NCBI GenBank assembly: GCA_016707685.1
Contig: JADJHE010000005.1
Coordinates: 62,001 to 126,000 of the forward strand
Direction of reading: 5' to 3'
Source: Bacteroidota bacterium
Lineage (GTDB): Bacteria > Bacteroidota > Bacteroidia > 2-12-FULL-35-15
DNA length: 64,000 nt
The first letter of the stretch is position 1. Each line of letters begins with the position of its first letter. Below the pieces are notes generated by a model. It had not been told where the DNA came from. It made no database searches and saw nothing but the letters and a program-made list of their open reading frames with translations. A program made the position numbers and the translations under genes. Below, in pieces: positions 19,403-28,024 of the stretch.

Positions 19403-19436
19403 GATTTATTTTTTATTGTAACTAAATGTAAATAAA

Positions 19437-19463
19437 AAATCCCGGTCGAATAGACCGGGATTT
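19437..19463 (-). terminator. Rho-independent terminator behind the 19502 gene
   Basis: AAATCCCGGTC, a 5-base loop GAATA, then GACCGGGATTT: an 11-base perfect GC-rich stem. It lies 39 bases past the 3' end of the minus-strand gene at 19502 and before the start of the gene ending at 17807. Confidence 0.85.
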
Positions 19464-19501
19464 CTTTCACTATTAAAAAATTATTTTAATGGTGCCTTTT
19501 C

Positions 19502-20092
19502 TTAATGTAAGCAGCGCATTTTACCAGCTTTAGCATACGATTCTTGCAAACGTGAACCTGCATCAAAATCGTAACCCATTACTTGACTACCTACCACATT
19601 TTTAACAACTGTTTTTGATAAAATTTTATCAGGGTTAGCTGTTTCAACAATTATAAATGCAAAAGATACATATGCTGGCATTTTAGATACACCTACATTG
19701 TAACCTGGGTATAATGTTAATGTTTTAACGATTAATTTATATTTTGCGTCTTTGTTAGATTGGCTAATGTCCATTTTGCCTTTCATTGTTTTATTAAACA
19801 ATTCTTCAAATTTAGGCTCATAACGCTCTGTTTGATTTTTTTTCCAGCCTTCAACAAATTTGTCGCCTTTACCAGCTTCTTTTTTGTTTAAGTCTGTTCT
19901 CTTTTTTTCTAAGTATTCTGATTCAGAACCTTCTTTACCCATGTCTAAATCATCAAAATCGTACTCAACTAACATTTTTGTTTGTCCAACAAGCATTGTT
20001 AAATCACCAACTTCTTGAACCATTTTTTGTGCTTTTGCTGTTAAGCTTGTAACAGCAATAAAGCCTGCAATAAGAAATAATTTTGTTTTCAT
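19502..20092 (-). CDS. Unknown secreted protein
   Basis: 196 residues with a signal peptide ending LTAKAQ. The mature part is rich in K, D and E. The sequence KLIVKTLTLYPGYNVG...AYVSFAFIIVE (cited in part) looks like the lipoprotein-type fold that pairs a solute-facing strand with a polar helix, but I do not recognise the family. The last residues (KMRCLH) look frame-shifted: an indel near 19513-19518 would give KM-AAYIKK, a more natural end. Both a strong promoter (20122-20151) and a terminator flank it, so it is a single-gene unit that is probably well expressed. Confidence 0.65.
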   Translation of the reverse strand: MKTKLFLIAGFIAVTSLTAKAQKMVQEVGDLTMLVGQTKMLVEYDFDDLDMGKEGSESEYLEKKRTDLNKKEAGKGDKFVEGWKKNQTERYEPKFEELFNKTMKGKMDISQSNKDAKYKLIVKTLTLYPGYNVGVSKMPAYVSFAFIIVETANPDKILSKTVVKNVVGSQVMGYDFDAGSRLQESYAKAGKMRCLH

Positions 20093-20121
20093 ATTTATTT
20101 AGTTTTTAATTTGTTCTTTTA

Positions 20122-20151
20122 CAAATATAGTATAATATTGTCCTATTCAAA
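20122..20151 (-). promoter_or_regulatory. Bacteroidota-type promoter for the 19502 gene
   Basis: On the minus strand: TTTG (20151-20148), an 18-base spacer, then TATATTTG (20129-20122), about 30 bases before the ATG at 20092. It matches the TTTG / TAnnTTTG consensus of the Bacteroidota primary sigma factor. Confidence 0.65.
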
Positions 20152-20180
20152 ATGATTTAAATACCGATTTTAAAGAAACC

Positions 20181-21464
20181 TTACCTTTTATCAAAAAACA
20201 CAACAGGCTTGCGGCTTAGCTCAGGAAATTGAAGCTTATTTATCGCATCCACTTCTTCAAATTTTACTTGTGGGCTACGCAATTTGGCTCTAAAATGATC
20301 TTTAATGTCCTTTTCAAAATTCTCAGGAACCACTTCACATCCAACACGAATTAATATTTCATCGGTTCCAATTTCATTGGTATATACTTCTACCACATAG
20401 TTCTTTACCCCTTCAATATTATTCAAAATATCGTACAATGCAGGTGGATACAAAGTTGTTCCTTTGTACTTAATCATTTGTTTTCTTCGTCCCACAATTG
20501 GTCCACACGTAATAGTGCTTCTTCCACATGAACAAGGTTCAGAATAGTGATAACATAAATCGCCTGTTTTAAAACGAATCAATGGCATTCCTTCTACTCC
20601 TAAAGTAGTAATCGTAACTTCACCCGCTTCACCTTCTTTCACGGGCTGATCGTTGTCATCCAAAAATTCAACAATTACCAATTCAGGATGATGATGCCCT
20701 CCTTTACCTTCTGAACATTCTGTAAAAGCAGCACTCATTTCGGTGCTTGCATAAGTAGAATACAATTTAATATTCCATTTATCTTGAATTCGTTGCCCCA
20801 ATGTACTTAATGTAAAATCCTGATTTCGCAATGACTCACCAATACAAATTGCTTTTGTGATGGATGTATTTTTATAATCGATACCGTTTGCTTCGGCATA
20901 TTCAATTAATTTTAATAAAAAAGATGGAACAGTAACAAAGGCTGTAGGATTGATTCGTTTAATTGTATCCCATTGCAATTCGGGAATCCCTCCTCCAACA
21001 CGAACCACGCCTGCACCTAATTTGCGAATTCCTAAAAAATAAGCCAATCCTGCCATGAATCGTTTATCCAATGTTGTCATCAATTGAAAAACATCATCAC
21101 TTGTAGAGTCGGCACATTCAAATGAAATGCATTCATTATAAGCCAAACGATCCAAATCTTTATCCGTCATCGGGAATAAAACAGGATCACCTAAGGTTCC
21201 AGAAGTGGTGATGTAATCAATTATTTTGCTTGGTGCTACACAAATAAAATCATTATTTCTGTTTTGAATATCATCCTTGGTAGTAACAGGAATTTTTTGA
21301 AGATCTTCTAATGTTTTAATTTTTGAAATATCAATTTGATGCTTCTGAAACAAATCGGCATAAAACTTCGAACGTTCCGATACATATTGTAACAATTCCG
21401 GCAAGCGTCCTTCTTGATATATTTTTTGTTCGGCAAGTGTCTTTATTTCAATCGCTGGTATCAT
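20181..21464 (-). CDS. Phenylacetate-CoA ligase-like (PaaK-type) AMP-forming acyl/aryl ligase
   Basis: 427 residues, the length of PaaK-type adenylating enzymes. It contains the P-loop-like TTSGTLGDP (86-94), YASTEMSAAFTEC, the adenylate-binding RFKTGD, and the Cys-rich CSCGRSTITCGPIVGRRKQMI region typical of PaaK relatives (cited in part). It would activate a carboxylic acid as acyl-AMP and pass it to CoA or an acyl-carrier protein. It lies downstream of acpS and the C45 hydrolase gene on the same strand, suggesting an ACP-linked lipid or pigment step rather than phenylacetate catabolism; no paa genes are nearby. Substrate unknown. Confidence 0.85.
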   Translation of the reverse strand: MIPAIEIKTLAEQKIYQEGRLPELLQYVSERSKFYADLFQKHQIDISKIKTLEDLQKIPVTTKDDIQNRNNDFICVAPSKIIDYITTSGTLGDPVLFPMTDKDLDRLAYNECISFECADSTSDDVFQLMTTLDKRFMAGLAYFLGIRKLGAGVVRVGGGIPELQWDTIKRINPTAFVTVPSFLLKLIEYAEANGIDYKNTSITKAICIGESLRNQDFTLSTLGQRIQDKWNIKLYSTYASTEMSAAFTECSEGKGGHHHPELVIVEFLDDNDQPVKEGEAGEVTITTLGVEGMPLIRFKTGDLCYHYSEPCSCGRSTITCGPIVGRRKQMIKYKGTTLYPPALYDILNNIEGVKNYVVEVYTNEIGTDEILIRVGCEVVPENFEKDIKDHFRAKLRSPQVKFEEVDAINKLQFPELSRKPVVFFDKR

Positions 21465-21479
21465 AAAATCAGTTCAAAG

Positions 21480-21545
21480 TATATAGTTTAAGTTTAAGGT
21501 TCAAAGTTTAAGGTTCAAAGCTTAATAAACATTGAACTTTCAAAC
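21480..21545. repeat. Short direct and inverted repeats between the ligase gene and acpS
   Basis: GTTTAAGGTTCAAAG occurs twice in tandem (starting near 21492 and 21507), preceded by a degenerate copy. The partly complementary TTGAACTTTCAAAC follows near 21533. The block fills the gap between acpS and the ligase gene. Confidence 0.5.
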
Positions 21546-21551
21546 TATGAA

Positions 21552-21923
21552 CTAGGCTTCTAAAACAACCGTTGCCATTGCCACATCTTTAATGTGTGAT
21601 AAAGAAACATGAATGATTCGAATATTTTTTTCTTTTAATAATTCTGCTGTTTGTCCTAATATATTTATAGACGGCTTTCCTAATTCATCGTTTACTACTT
21701 CCACTTCATTAAAAGCCATACCTCCACGCCATCCAGTACCTAGCGATTTAAAAAAAGCTTCTTTCGCTGCAAATCGAGCAGCAAAACTTTCTGCCTTATT
21801 TACTTTTGTCTCGCAATAAGCAATTTCAATTTTAGAAAACACTTTTTCTTTAAAACTGATGTTTTCGATGCTCTTTGCGATGCGAGGTACTTCTGCTATA
21901 TCTGTTCCTATTCCTATAATCAT
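21552..21923 (-). CDS. acpS: Holo-[acyl-carrier-protein] synthase
   Basis: 123 residues, normal AcpS length. It transfers 4'-phosphopantetheine from CoA to a serine of acyl-carrier protein. GIGTDIAEVPRI (N-terminal Mg-binding Asp), ARFAAKEAFFKSLGTG (second metal-binding Glu) and VSLSHIKDVAMATVV are the three hallmark segments. Its start overlaps the stop of the C45 hydrolase gene by 4 bases (ATGA), so translation is probably coupled. It may be the only AcpS of the organism or a cluster-specific one; this window cannot tell. Confidence 0.93.
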   Translation of the reverse strand: MIIGIGTDIAEVPRIAKSIENISFKEKVFSKIEIAYCETKVNKAESFAARFAAKEAFFKSLGTGWRGGMAFNEVEVVNDELGKPSINILGQTAELLKEKNIRIIHVSLSHIKDVAMATVVLEA

Positions 21924-23611
21924 TTGTATTGGACGAATAAATTATGGATTTCCTCTTTATCCTGCTCTGTTGTTATCTCTTTTGTATTGGCGATGGTTAA
22001 ATATTCTACAGCCTTATTGGTATTTCCTTGACTATAGAAATATTTACCCAACAATACATACGTTTCAAAATATTCTGGATTGCAATTTATGAAATTTGCG
22101 ATTATCCTATCATCTATTTTATAGCTTAATTCCTGTTTTTGAATAAACTTAAAAACATTCCGCATTTGTTTGTAAGCATTAAACTTTTTGAACTCCTGAG
22201 AATACAAAAACGAATCAGCTGGAATCGTCAATTGCTTTTCATACAACTCAACATCCTTTTTTAATGCTGGAGCTGCAGCGAATACTTTATTCAAATCATA
22301 ACAAACATATTGTCCTAGCTGAAAAGGATTGGTAGATACCCATACTTGGAGCTTAGCAGGTTTAAATAGCACAGAATGATGCGCTATTAATTGATTTAAG
22401 CCCTTCTCATTTCCTAATCCTATATTTTTTTCATCCAAGCCATTCTTATTCCGCATCATTGCAGCTGCATCAGCAACTGATATTTTAGGCTGATTTGTTA
22501 TTAATTGGGTTAAATGTTTAAAACGATAGTTGGAGGAAGATTTTTGAATGTTCTCTTGATTAATTTTATCGTTCAAAAAAGTTTCGCCTTGATAATGATT
22601 TGCGCAAATGATGTAATCTGAATTTGGAGCCCTGAACAATTCAGTTTTTGAAGGTGTTTTTTCGATCGTAGCTGTTTGATTATCTTCTAAAGAACCTATT
22701 AATATTGATTCTGAAACAAATGTTTTTCGTTTTTGTGCAATTGCATAGGCTTCATCAATATTTTTAGCATACTGCAAAATTTCTCTTGCCACAATGGAAA
22801 TTGGAGTTGCAGCTCCAGTAGGTATTTCTGATTTAGAAGCATTTAACGTTACAGTAAGTCCCTTTTCATTCATTCCCGATACGGTACCGATCATTCCAGC
22901 CCAACTTATCATCATCAGTTTATACCCTGTTTTCGGTTTCACAAAATTGATGAGTTTATCTTCTGCAAATTTATCTCCTACATAAAAATCAAAATTACGA
23001 GCAATCAACAAAGTACTATCATCGGTTCTGCTGCCCCATGCTCCAAAAGCGGTACAACCAACGGTCATGTTTTTATCTTGTAAAGCATGGCCAATATCGT
23101 GCGCTGCATGGTAATTCAACATTCGGTAATACTTTGGTGCTACAAAATCGAATTTATCGGAAGCAAATAATGATTCTCCGTAAATCTCTTCCTTGTACTC
23201 ATCAATTACATAGGTATCTAAATTACGGTTAAAAAAAGCGATGAAAAATTTGAGATAATTAATCATGGCTTTGGAAGGAATCATTACCTGTATTTGCTCT
23301 ATAAAAGCAATTTCCTGCTTTTCGGCCAATTCTTTATTCAATTTGCCTTCAATTACACCACGCTCGAAACCATCACCTTCAACATAAATTTCCCAGAGGC
23401 CGGTTTCACTTTTTTTAATCCAATTGTTTTCTAATGTATAAAAATTGGGGCTGCGCAGAACGCGTTCTTTACTTAAACTACTTTTATCTGCAATTTCAGG
23501 AGTATCTATTGTAACAGTAACAATAAACCATACTAAAAACACGAGTAAAAAATCGCAAAAGGTAAAGAAAGAATAAAAAATAAATCGTGATAAATTTCTC
23601 ACAAAAGCCAT
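21920..23611 (-). CDS. C45-family autoproteolytic acyltransferase/hydrolase
   Basis: 563 residues. A membrane anchor (about 10-34) is followed by a C45 (acyl-CoA:6-aminopenicillanate acyltransferase-like) NTN-hydrolase domain. TVGCTAFGAWGS places the likely autoproteolytic nucleophile at C186, followed by ARNFDF and the SWAGMIGTVSGMNEKGL strand typical of the family. The last 70 residues are TPR-like. It should form or cleave an amide bond at the periplasmic face of the membrane. It is first in an operon with acpS (4-base overlap) and the PaaK-like ligase. Such C45 genes recur in Bacteroidota flexirubin/aryl-polyene loci. Substrate unknown. Confidence 0.85.
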   Translation of the reverse strand: MAFVRNLSRFIFYSFFTFCDFLLVFLVWFIVTVTIDTPEIADKSSLSKERVLRSPNFYTLENNWIKKSETGLWEIYVEGDGFERGVIEGKLNKELAEKQEIAFIEQIQVMIPSKAMINYLKFFIAFFNRNLDTYVIDEYKEEIYGESLFASDKFDFVAPKYYRMLNYHAAHDIGHALQDKNMTVGCTAFGAWGSRTDDSTLLIARNFDFYVGDKFAEDKLINFVKPKTGYKLMMISWAGMIGTVSGMNEKGLTVTLNASKSEIPTGAATPISIVAREILQYAKNIDEAYAIAQKRKTFVSESILIGSLEDNQTATIEKTPSKTELFRAPNSDYIICANHYQGETFLNDKINQENIQKSSSNYRFKHLTQLITNQPKISVADAAAMMRNKNGLDEKNIGLGNEKGLNQLIAHHSVLFKPAKLQVWVSTNPFQLGQYVCYDLNKVFAAAPALKKDVELYEKQLTIPADSFLYSQEFKKFNAYKQMRNVFKFIQKQELSYKIDDRIIANFINCNPEYFETYVLLGKYFYSQGNTNKAVEYLTIANTKEITTEQDKEEIHNLFVQYK

Positions 23612-23649
23612 GCTACAAAGATAACATATATAGCTGTTTATGAAATAAA

Positions 23650-23681
23650 AAAATGCGAAGTTCTTATAGACTTCGCATTTT
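23650..23681 (-). terminator. Rho-independent terminator behind the 23701 gene
   Basis: AAAATGCGAAGT and its perfect complement ACTTCGCATTTT enclose an 8-base loop, flanked by A and T runs, 20 bases past the minus-strand gene end at 23701 and just before the C45 gene. Confidence 0.8.
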
Positions 23682-23700
23682 CAAAATATTCAATTAATTA

Positions 23701-25251
23701 TTAATCAACCTTTAATACATCAAAGCGCTCTTGGTCTTTGTTAATCATACGAAGAAGCAAAGAGTTACCACCTTCTAACAAAATATTAAATGGTTGTGGA
23801 TCGTAGCACCAACCTTTATTTTCAAACACTTTGTCTCTTTTTGCAGAACCATCAGAAGCAATTTCCAATGCTACCATTACAGAACCATTGTAATTTCCGA
23901 TATTACTGTATTTCATCTCATTATACGTATCAACAGTAGAATTCTCTAGATTTTTAGGATGTTCTAAATAAAACAAATACATTTTATCGCCTTTAACAAG
24001 GATATTAAACGTATTTAAATTATTCTGAGTAAATTTTGGATAAATTTTTGTCCAAAGAATTTGACCTTTTTTTCCAATTTTTGAAATAATAAATTCTCTT
24101 TCAAAAGTTGCGACCCCATCACCCGAAATTGTATACTTATGATTCTCGATCATATAAAACTCTCCTTGTACCTCTACTAAACCTGAAGCTGAATAGTATT
24201 TGTTAGCAGCACCGAACGTTAACAACCCGCCAGCATAATCCAATTTTTTGGCAACCTCTTCTGGAAACTTTTTAAAATCGGCACTTACTGTAAATGCATC
24301 TTTATCAAAATAATAGCAGAAGAAACCTATTTCTTTCTGTGCTTCTAATTCTTTATCATAAACAACACGTTCTTTTTTACTTAATTCCTTGTAACGTTGC
24401 TCATCTTTTTTAGGTAAAAACTTATACAATCCAGTAAATACTAATTTACCGTCACTTGTAACTTTAGCTCTTCCATTTTCGATGGTATAATTGTTTTTGT
24501 TAGGTAAAGGAAGCATTTTTGCTTTTTCTGCTTTATCAGACAAAACTCCTACTCCTGTTCCTACTTTCTTTGCATCGGCATCCTCCAAATAATTGAATAA
24601 AAAGTACAAGTTCCCTTGATTGTCGAGGTTATAAAAATAACTTTCCATTACCGAAGATTTGTATTCACTTGGCAATTTTTTCGACCATACTTTTTTAAAT
24701 GTAGATGCTTCATACAAAATGGCTTCCGACATTTGACGTTGCTCAACCCATGGATTATCTTGAAGAATTAGAATTTTTGTTTTGTCAGGGCTTTGATAAA
24801 AATTCAAATCTACTTTTTCAGCAGTATTTAATATCTCTACCATATCTCCTAATTTACCATCAGCAAATACCGTTTTCATAAAATACTTAACGTTTTTATC
24901 GCTTTTGCTTTGTCCTTTAAAAAACACAAATATTCTTTGGTTTGCACAGAACAAGCGCATATCCAAATAGACAGGATCCAAAGCCACATCTGCTTCTTTC
25001 TCTAATGGCAACTCAACTTCAAATTGCTTTTCACGCGTTTTCTTGCTAATACTTTCAATATAATAGGTGGTTCCTTTACCACGTGTTTTAATCCTTAAAA
25101 TAAAAAAACTATCGTCATTTTCTCCAGCAAAACCACCCCATTTGGAGGCATCAGGTGGTGTGAATCCCGTTCCTTTTACGATAGAATATTGTTGCGAAAA
25201 AACGCTTACATTAATAAACAGTGCTAATAAAGCTAATTTGAATGATTTCAT
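23701..25251 (-). CDS. Unknown secreted protein, paralogue of the 17807-19402 gene
   Basis: 516 residues with signal peptide ending VSVFSQ and propeller-like beta repeats (DSFFILRIKTRGKGTTYYIES in part, KVFENKGWCYDPQ). It shares arrangement and several motifs with the 531-residue protein at 17807-19402, including DKTK and hhLFYLEHPKN. No enzyme motif recognised. It has its own promoter (25276-25308) and terminator (23650-23681), so it is monocistronic. It separates the C45 operon from the divergent acyltransferase gene. Role unknown; exported by signal peptide. Confidence 0.7.
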   Translation of the reverse strand: MKSFKLALLALFINVSVFSQQYSIVKGTGFTPPDASKWGGFAGENDDSFFILRIKTRGKGTTYYIESISKKTREKQFEVELPLEKEADVALDPVYLDMRLFCANQRIFVFFKGQSKSDKNVKYFMKTVFADGKLGDMVEILNTAEKVDLNFYQSPDKTKILILQDNPWVEQRQMSEAILYEASTFKKVWSKKLPSEYKSSVMESYFYNLDNQGNLYFLFNYLEDADAKKVGTGVGVLSDKAEKAKMLPLPNKNNYTIENGRAKVTSDGKLVFTGLYKFLPKKDEQRYKELSKKERVVYDKELEAQKEIGFFCYYFDKDAFTVSADFKKFPEEVAKKLDYAGGLLTFGAANKYYSASGLVEVQGEFYMIENHKYTISGDGVATFEREFIISKIGKKGQILWTKIYPKFTQNNLNTFNILVKGDKMYLFYLEHPKNLENSTVDTYNEMKYSNIGNYNGSVMVALEIASDGSAKRDKVFENKGWCYDPQPFNILLEGGNSLLLRMINKDQERFDVLKVD

Positions 25252-25275
25252 AGATGGTATATATGTTTAGTCGCT

Positions 25276-25308
25276 CAAATATATAGTAATATTCATAAAA
25301 TTCAGCAA
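25276..25308 (-). promoter_or_regulatory. Candidate Bacteroidota promoter for the 23701 gene
   Basis: Minus strand: TTG (25308-25306), a 22-base spacer, TATATTTG (25283-25276), 25 bases before the ATG at 25251. The -7 box is perfect; the -33 match is partial. Confidence 0.45.
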
Positions 25309-25384
25309 GAATTATATTTCTTCAGCAATCCCGTACATAATCTAAAAAAATAGTACTTTTAGTTCTCTTAAAAATAGACCATCT

Positions 25385-26527
25385 ATGGCAGAAAATTACA
25401 ATTTTGAAGATATTAGACCTTACTATGATCACGAAGCATCTAATGTGCTAGTAGAAATGAGTAAGGATCCCTTGTTTTTTAAACTCACCAACTACTTTTG
25501 GCCAGAAATGACAAAAGAAGAAGCTTTGAAAAAAGTAGAAATGGTAAAGACTGTTCACGATTTTCAAGAACATTTTATGGATGGTGCCATTCGAACAATT
25601 GTAGCGCGAAGTTCTACCGGACTTAGTTACAGTGGATTCGAAAACTTAGACCCTAACGAACGTTATTTATTTATTGCTAATCACCGCGATATTTTATTAG
25701 ACTCTGCTATTCTTCAAATATTACTCTTCCAACATGGTCACGATACCTCCGAAATAACATTTGGAAATAATTTAATGGAAGAAGGATTTATTACTCATTT
25801 TGGAAGATTAAACAGAATGTTTACGGTTCAACGCGAAGGCACGGCTCGTGAACTCTATGATATTTCCAAAAAACTTTCAGCATACATTCGCCATACAATC
25901 GTTGACAAAAAGGTGTCTGTTTGGATTGCTCAACGAAATGGAAGAACAAAAGATGGAAACGACCAAACACAAACAGGTCTTTTAAAAATGCTGAACATTA
26001 GTGGTAATGGTAATTTTAATGAAAGTTTTAAAGCATTAAAAATTGTTCCACTCACTATTTCTTATGAGTATGAACCCTGTGATTCACTTAAAGTTCAAGA
26101 ACTTTATTTATCATCCCTACATACTAAATACAAAAAAGCTCCAGGTGAAGATTTAAACAGCATTATTACTGGTATTGTTCAACCAAAAGGTCGCATTCAC
26201 ATGGCTGTTGGAAAACCAATTATAAATGAATTGGAAGGGATAAACAAAGTTGATAATGAGAATGAAAAAATAAAACAGCTTACTGCATTTATAGACAAAC
26301 AAATTTACAAGAACTTTAAACTATGGCCTATAAACTATATTGCAATGGACATTTTAGAGGGAGGAACTAGCTTTGAAAAGGAATACACAAAAGTAGAAAA
26401 AGAAAAATTCATTGATTACATCAATCAAACCATTGCAAAGTTGGATGGTGAAAAAGAACCTTTATTTAATTTATTTATAAAAATGTACGCTGCACCTGTA
26501 AAAAACAAAGTATTACAAACAGCTTAA
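25385..26527 (+). CDS. 1-acyl-sn-glycerol-3-phosphate acyltransferase-like protein
   Basis: 380 residues of the PlsC/LPLAT superfamily. FIANHRDILLDSA carries the catalytic histidine, but the usual HX4D spacing is changed: aspartates fall 2 and 6 residues after the histidine. FTVQREG and WIAQRNGRTKDGND represent the later acyltransferase motifs. The protein is longer than PlsC (about 240) and has a helical N-terminal extension that begins EDIRPYYDHEASNV. Relatives of this longer form occur in flexirubin-type clusters, where they probably esterify the polyene to a resorcinol or lipid. It is 12 bases upstream of the ammonia-lyase gene, so the two form an operon. Confidence 0.82.
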   Translation: MAENYNFEDIRPYYDHEASNVLVEMSKDPLFFKLTNYFWPEMTKEEALKKVEMVKTVHDFQEHFMDGAIRTIVARSSTGLSYSGFENLDPNERYLFIANHRDILLDSAILQILLFQHGHDTSEITFGNNLMEEGFITHFGRLNRMFTVQREGTARELYDISKKLSAYIRHTIVDKKVSVWIAQRNGRTKDGNDQTQTGLLKMLNISGNGNFNESFKALKIVPLTISYEYEPCDSLKVQELYLSSLHTKYKKAPGEDLNSIITGIVQPKGRIHMAVGKPIINELEGINKVDNENEKIKQLTAFIDKQIYKNFKLWPINYIAMDILEGGTSFEKEYTKVEKEKFIDYINQTIAKLDGEKEPLFNLFIKMYAAPVKNKVLQTA

Positions 26528-26539
26528 TATTAAATTACA

Positions 26540-28021
26540 ATGCATACAATTAGCACATCAAAAATCGATTTAAATACCATTAAAGATATTCTTCTTAACA
26601 ATAAAAAAATTGAACTATCAGAAGAAGCAAAACAAAACATTGTTAGATGCCACGACTATTTAGACAAAAAAATGGCTTCTCAAAAAGAACCAATCTATGG
26701 AATTAACACTGGTTTTGGATCCTTGTGCAATGTAACAATACCAAACAATGATTTAGAACAATTACAAAAAAACTTAGTAATGTCGCATGCTTGCGGTACT
26801 GGTGATGAAGCTCCACAAGAAATTGTGAAGTTGATGTTACTCCTAAAAGTACAAGCTTTATCATATGGTAAATCGGCAGTGCAATTACAAACGGTTGAAC
26901 GCTTAGTTGATTTTTTTAATCACAACATTTTACCTGTTGTATATCAACAAGGATCGCTAGGAGCATCGGGCGACTTAGCACCATTGGCGCACCTTTGTTT
27001 ACCACTACTTGGATTGGGTGAAGTTTATTACAATGGCAAAAAACAGTCGAGTGAAAGTGTTTTAGATGAATTGAATTTAAAACCAATTCAATTAAAATCG
27101 AAAGAAGGATTAGCATTACTAAATGGAACTCAGTTTATGATTGCTTATGGTGTTTGGTGTTTATTACAAACAAAAAAAATAAGCTACGCTGCTGATTTTA
27201 TTGGAACAATATCATTAGAAGCATTTGATGGACGAATGGATCCATTCAAACCACATATTCATACAATCCGTCCACACAAAGGCCAAATGAAAACGGCTGA
27301 AAACATTCGAGAATTACTGACAGGAAGTGAGCTTATTCAACGCAAAAAAGAGCATGTTCAGGATCCTTATTCATTTAGATGCATGCCTCAAGTTCATGGC
27401 GCATCAAAAGATACGTTCGATTATGTTGAAAGTGTATTCTTAACTGAAATAAACTCTGTAACGGATAATCCAACAGTATTTCCGGATGAAGATGAAATTA
27501 TTTCGGGAGGAAATTTTCATGGTCAGCCATTAGCATTGGCATTGGATTTTTTAACCATCGCTTTAGCTGAGTTAGGAAATATCTCCGAAAGAAGAACTTA
27601 TCAGTTAATTTCAGGAACAAGAGGTTTACCAGCATTCTTAGTAGCAACGCCAGGCTTAAATTCAGGGTTTATGATTCCTCAATACACTGCAGCAAGTATC
27701 GTTAGTCAAAACAAACAATACTGTACTCCCGCATCAGCCGATTCAATTGTTAGTTCAAACGGACAAGAAGATCATGTATCCATGGGAGCAAATGCGGCTA
27801 CAAAATGTTTCAAAGTGGTTGAAAATGTACAACGCATTTTGGCAATTGAATTATTCAATGCTTCTCAAGCAATTGAATTTAGAAGACCAGCTAAATCTTC
27901 TGCTAAAATAGAAAAAGTGGTTTCCGACTTTAGAACAAAGGTTCCATTCATTGAAGTAGACAAAGTAATGTATACTGAAATTGAAAACAGTCTGCAGTTT
28001 ATTAAACAGTACAACTTTTAA
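26540..28021 (+). CDS. hutH: Aromatic amino acid ammonia-lyase, histidine ammonia-lyase type
   Basis: 493 residues. The MIO cofactor forms from A142-S143-G144 in GSLGASGDLAPLAHL. The catalytic Tyr53 sits in IYGINTGFG. The pocket reads SH at 82-83 and, more tellingly, QEDHVSM with E410, as in histidine ammonia-lyases; tyrosine lyases such as FjTAL have NQDIVSM there. I therefore favour histidine as substrate, giving urocanate. However, no other hut gene is nearby, and an acyltransferase gene lies immediately upstream, as in flexirubin loci, where a related lyase makes the aryl starter. So histidine catabolism is likely but not proven. Confidence 0.85.
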   Translation: MHTISTSKIDLNTIKDILLNNKKIELSEEAKQNIVRCHDYLDKKMASQKEPIYGINTGFGSLCNVTIPNNDLEQLQKNLVMSHACGTGDEAPQEIVKLMLLLKVQALSYGKSAVQLQTVERLVDFFNHNILPVVYQQGSLGASGDLAPLAHLCLPLLGLGEVYYNGKKQSSESVLDELNLKPIQLKSKEGLALLNGTQFMIAYGVWCLLQTKKISYAADFIGTISLEAFDGRMDPFKPHIHTIRPHKGQMKTAENIRELLTGSELIQRKKEHVQDPYSFRCMPQVHGASKDTFDYVESVFLTEINSVTDNPTVFPDEDEIISGGNFHGQPLALALDFLTIALAELGNISERRTYQLISGTRGLPAFLVATPGLNSGFMIPQYTAASIVSQNKQYCTPASADSIVSSNGQEDHVSMGANAATKCFKVVENVQRILAIELFNASQAIEFRRPAKSSAKIEKVVSDFRTKVPFIEVDKVMYTEIENSLQFIKQYNF

Positions 28022-28024
28022 AAC

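Noticed and set aside
26540..28021. Calling the ammonia-lyase a tyrosine ammonia-lyase
   Set aside because: The SH pair at 82-83 also occurs in FjTAL, so it does not discriminate, but E410 in QEDHVSM is the histidine-lyase residue; TALs have NQD at this place.
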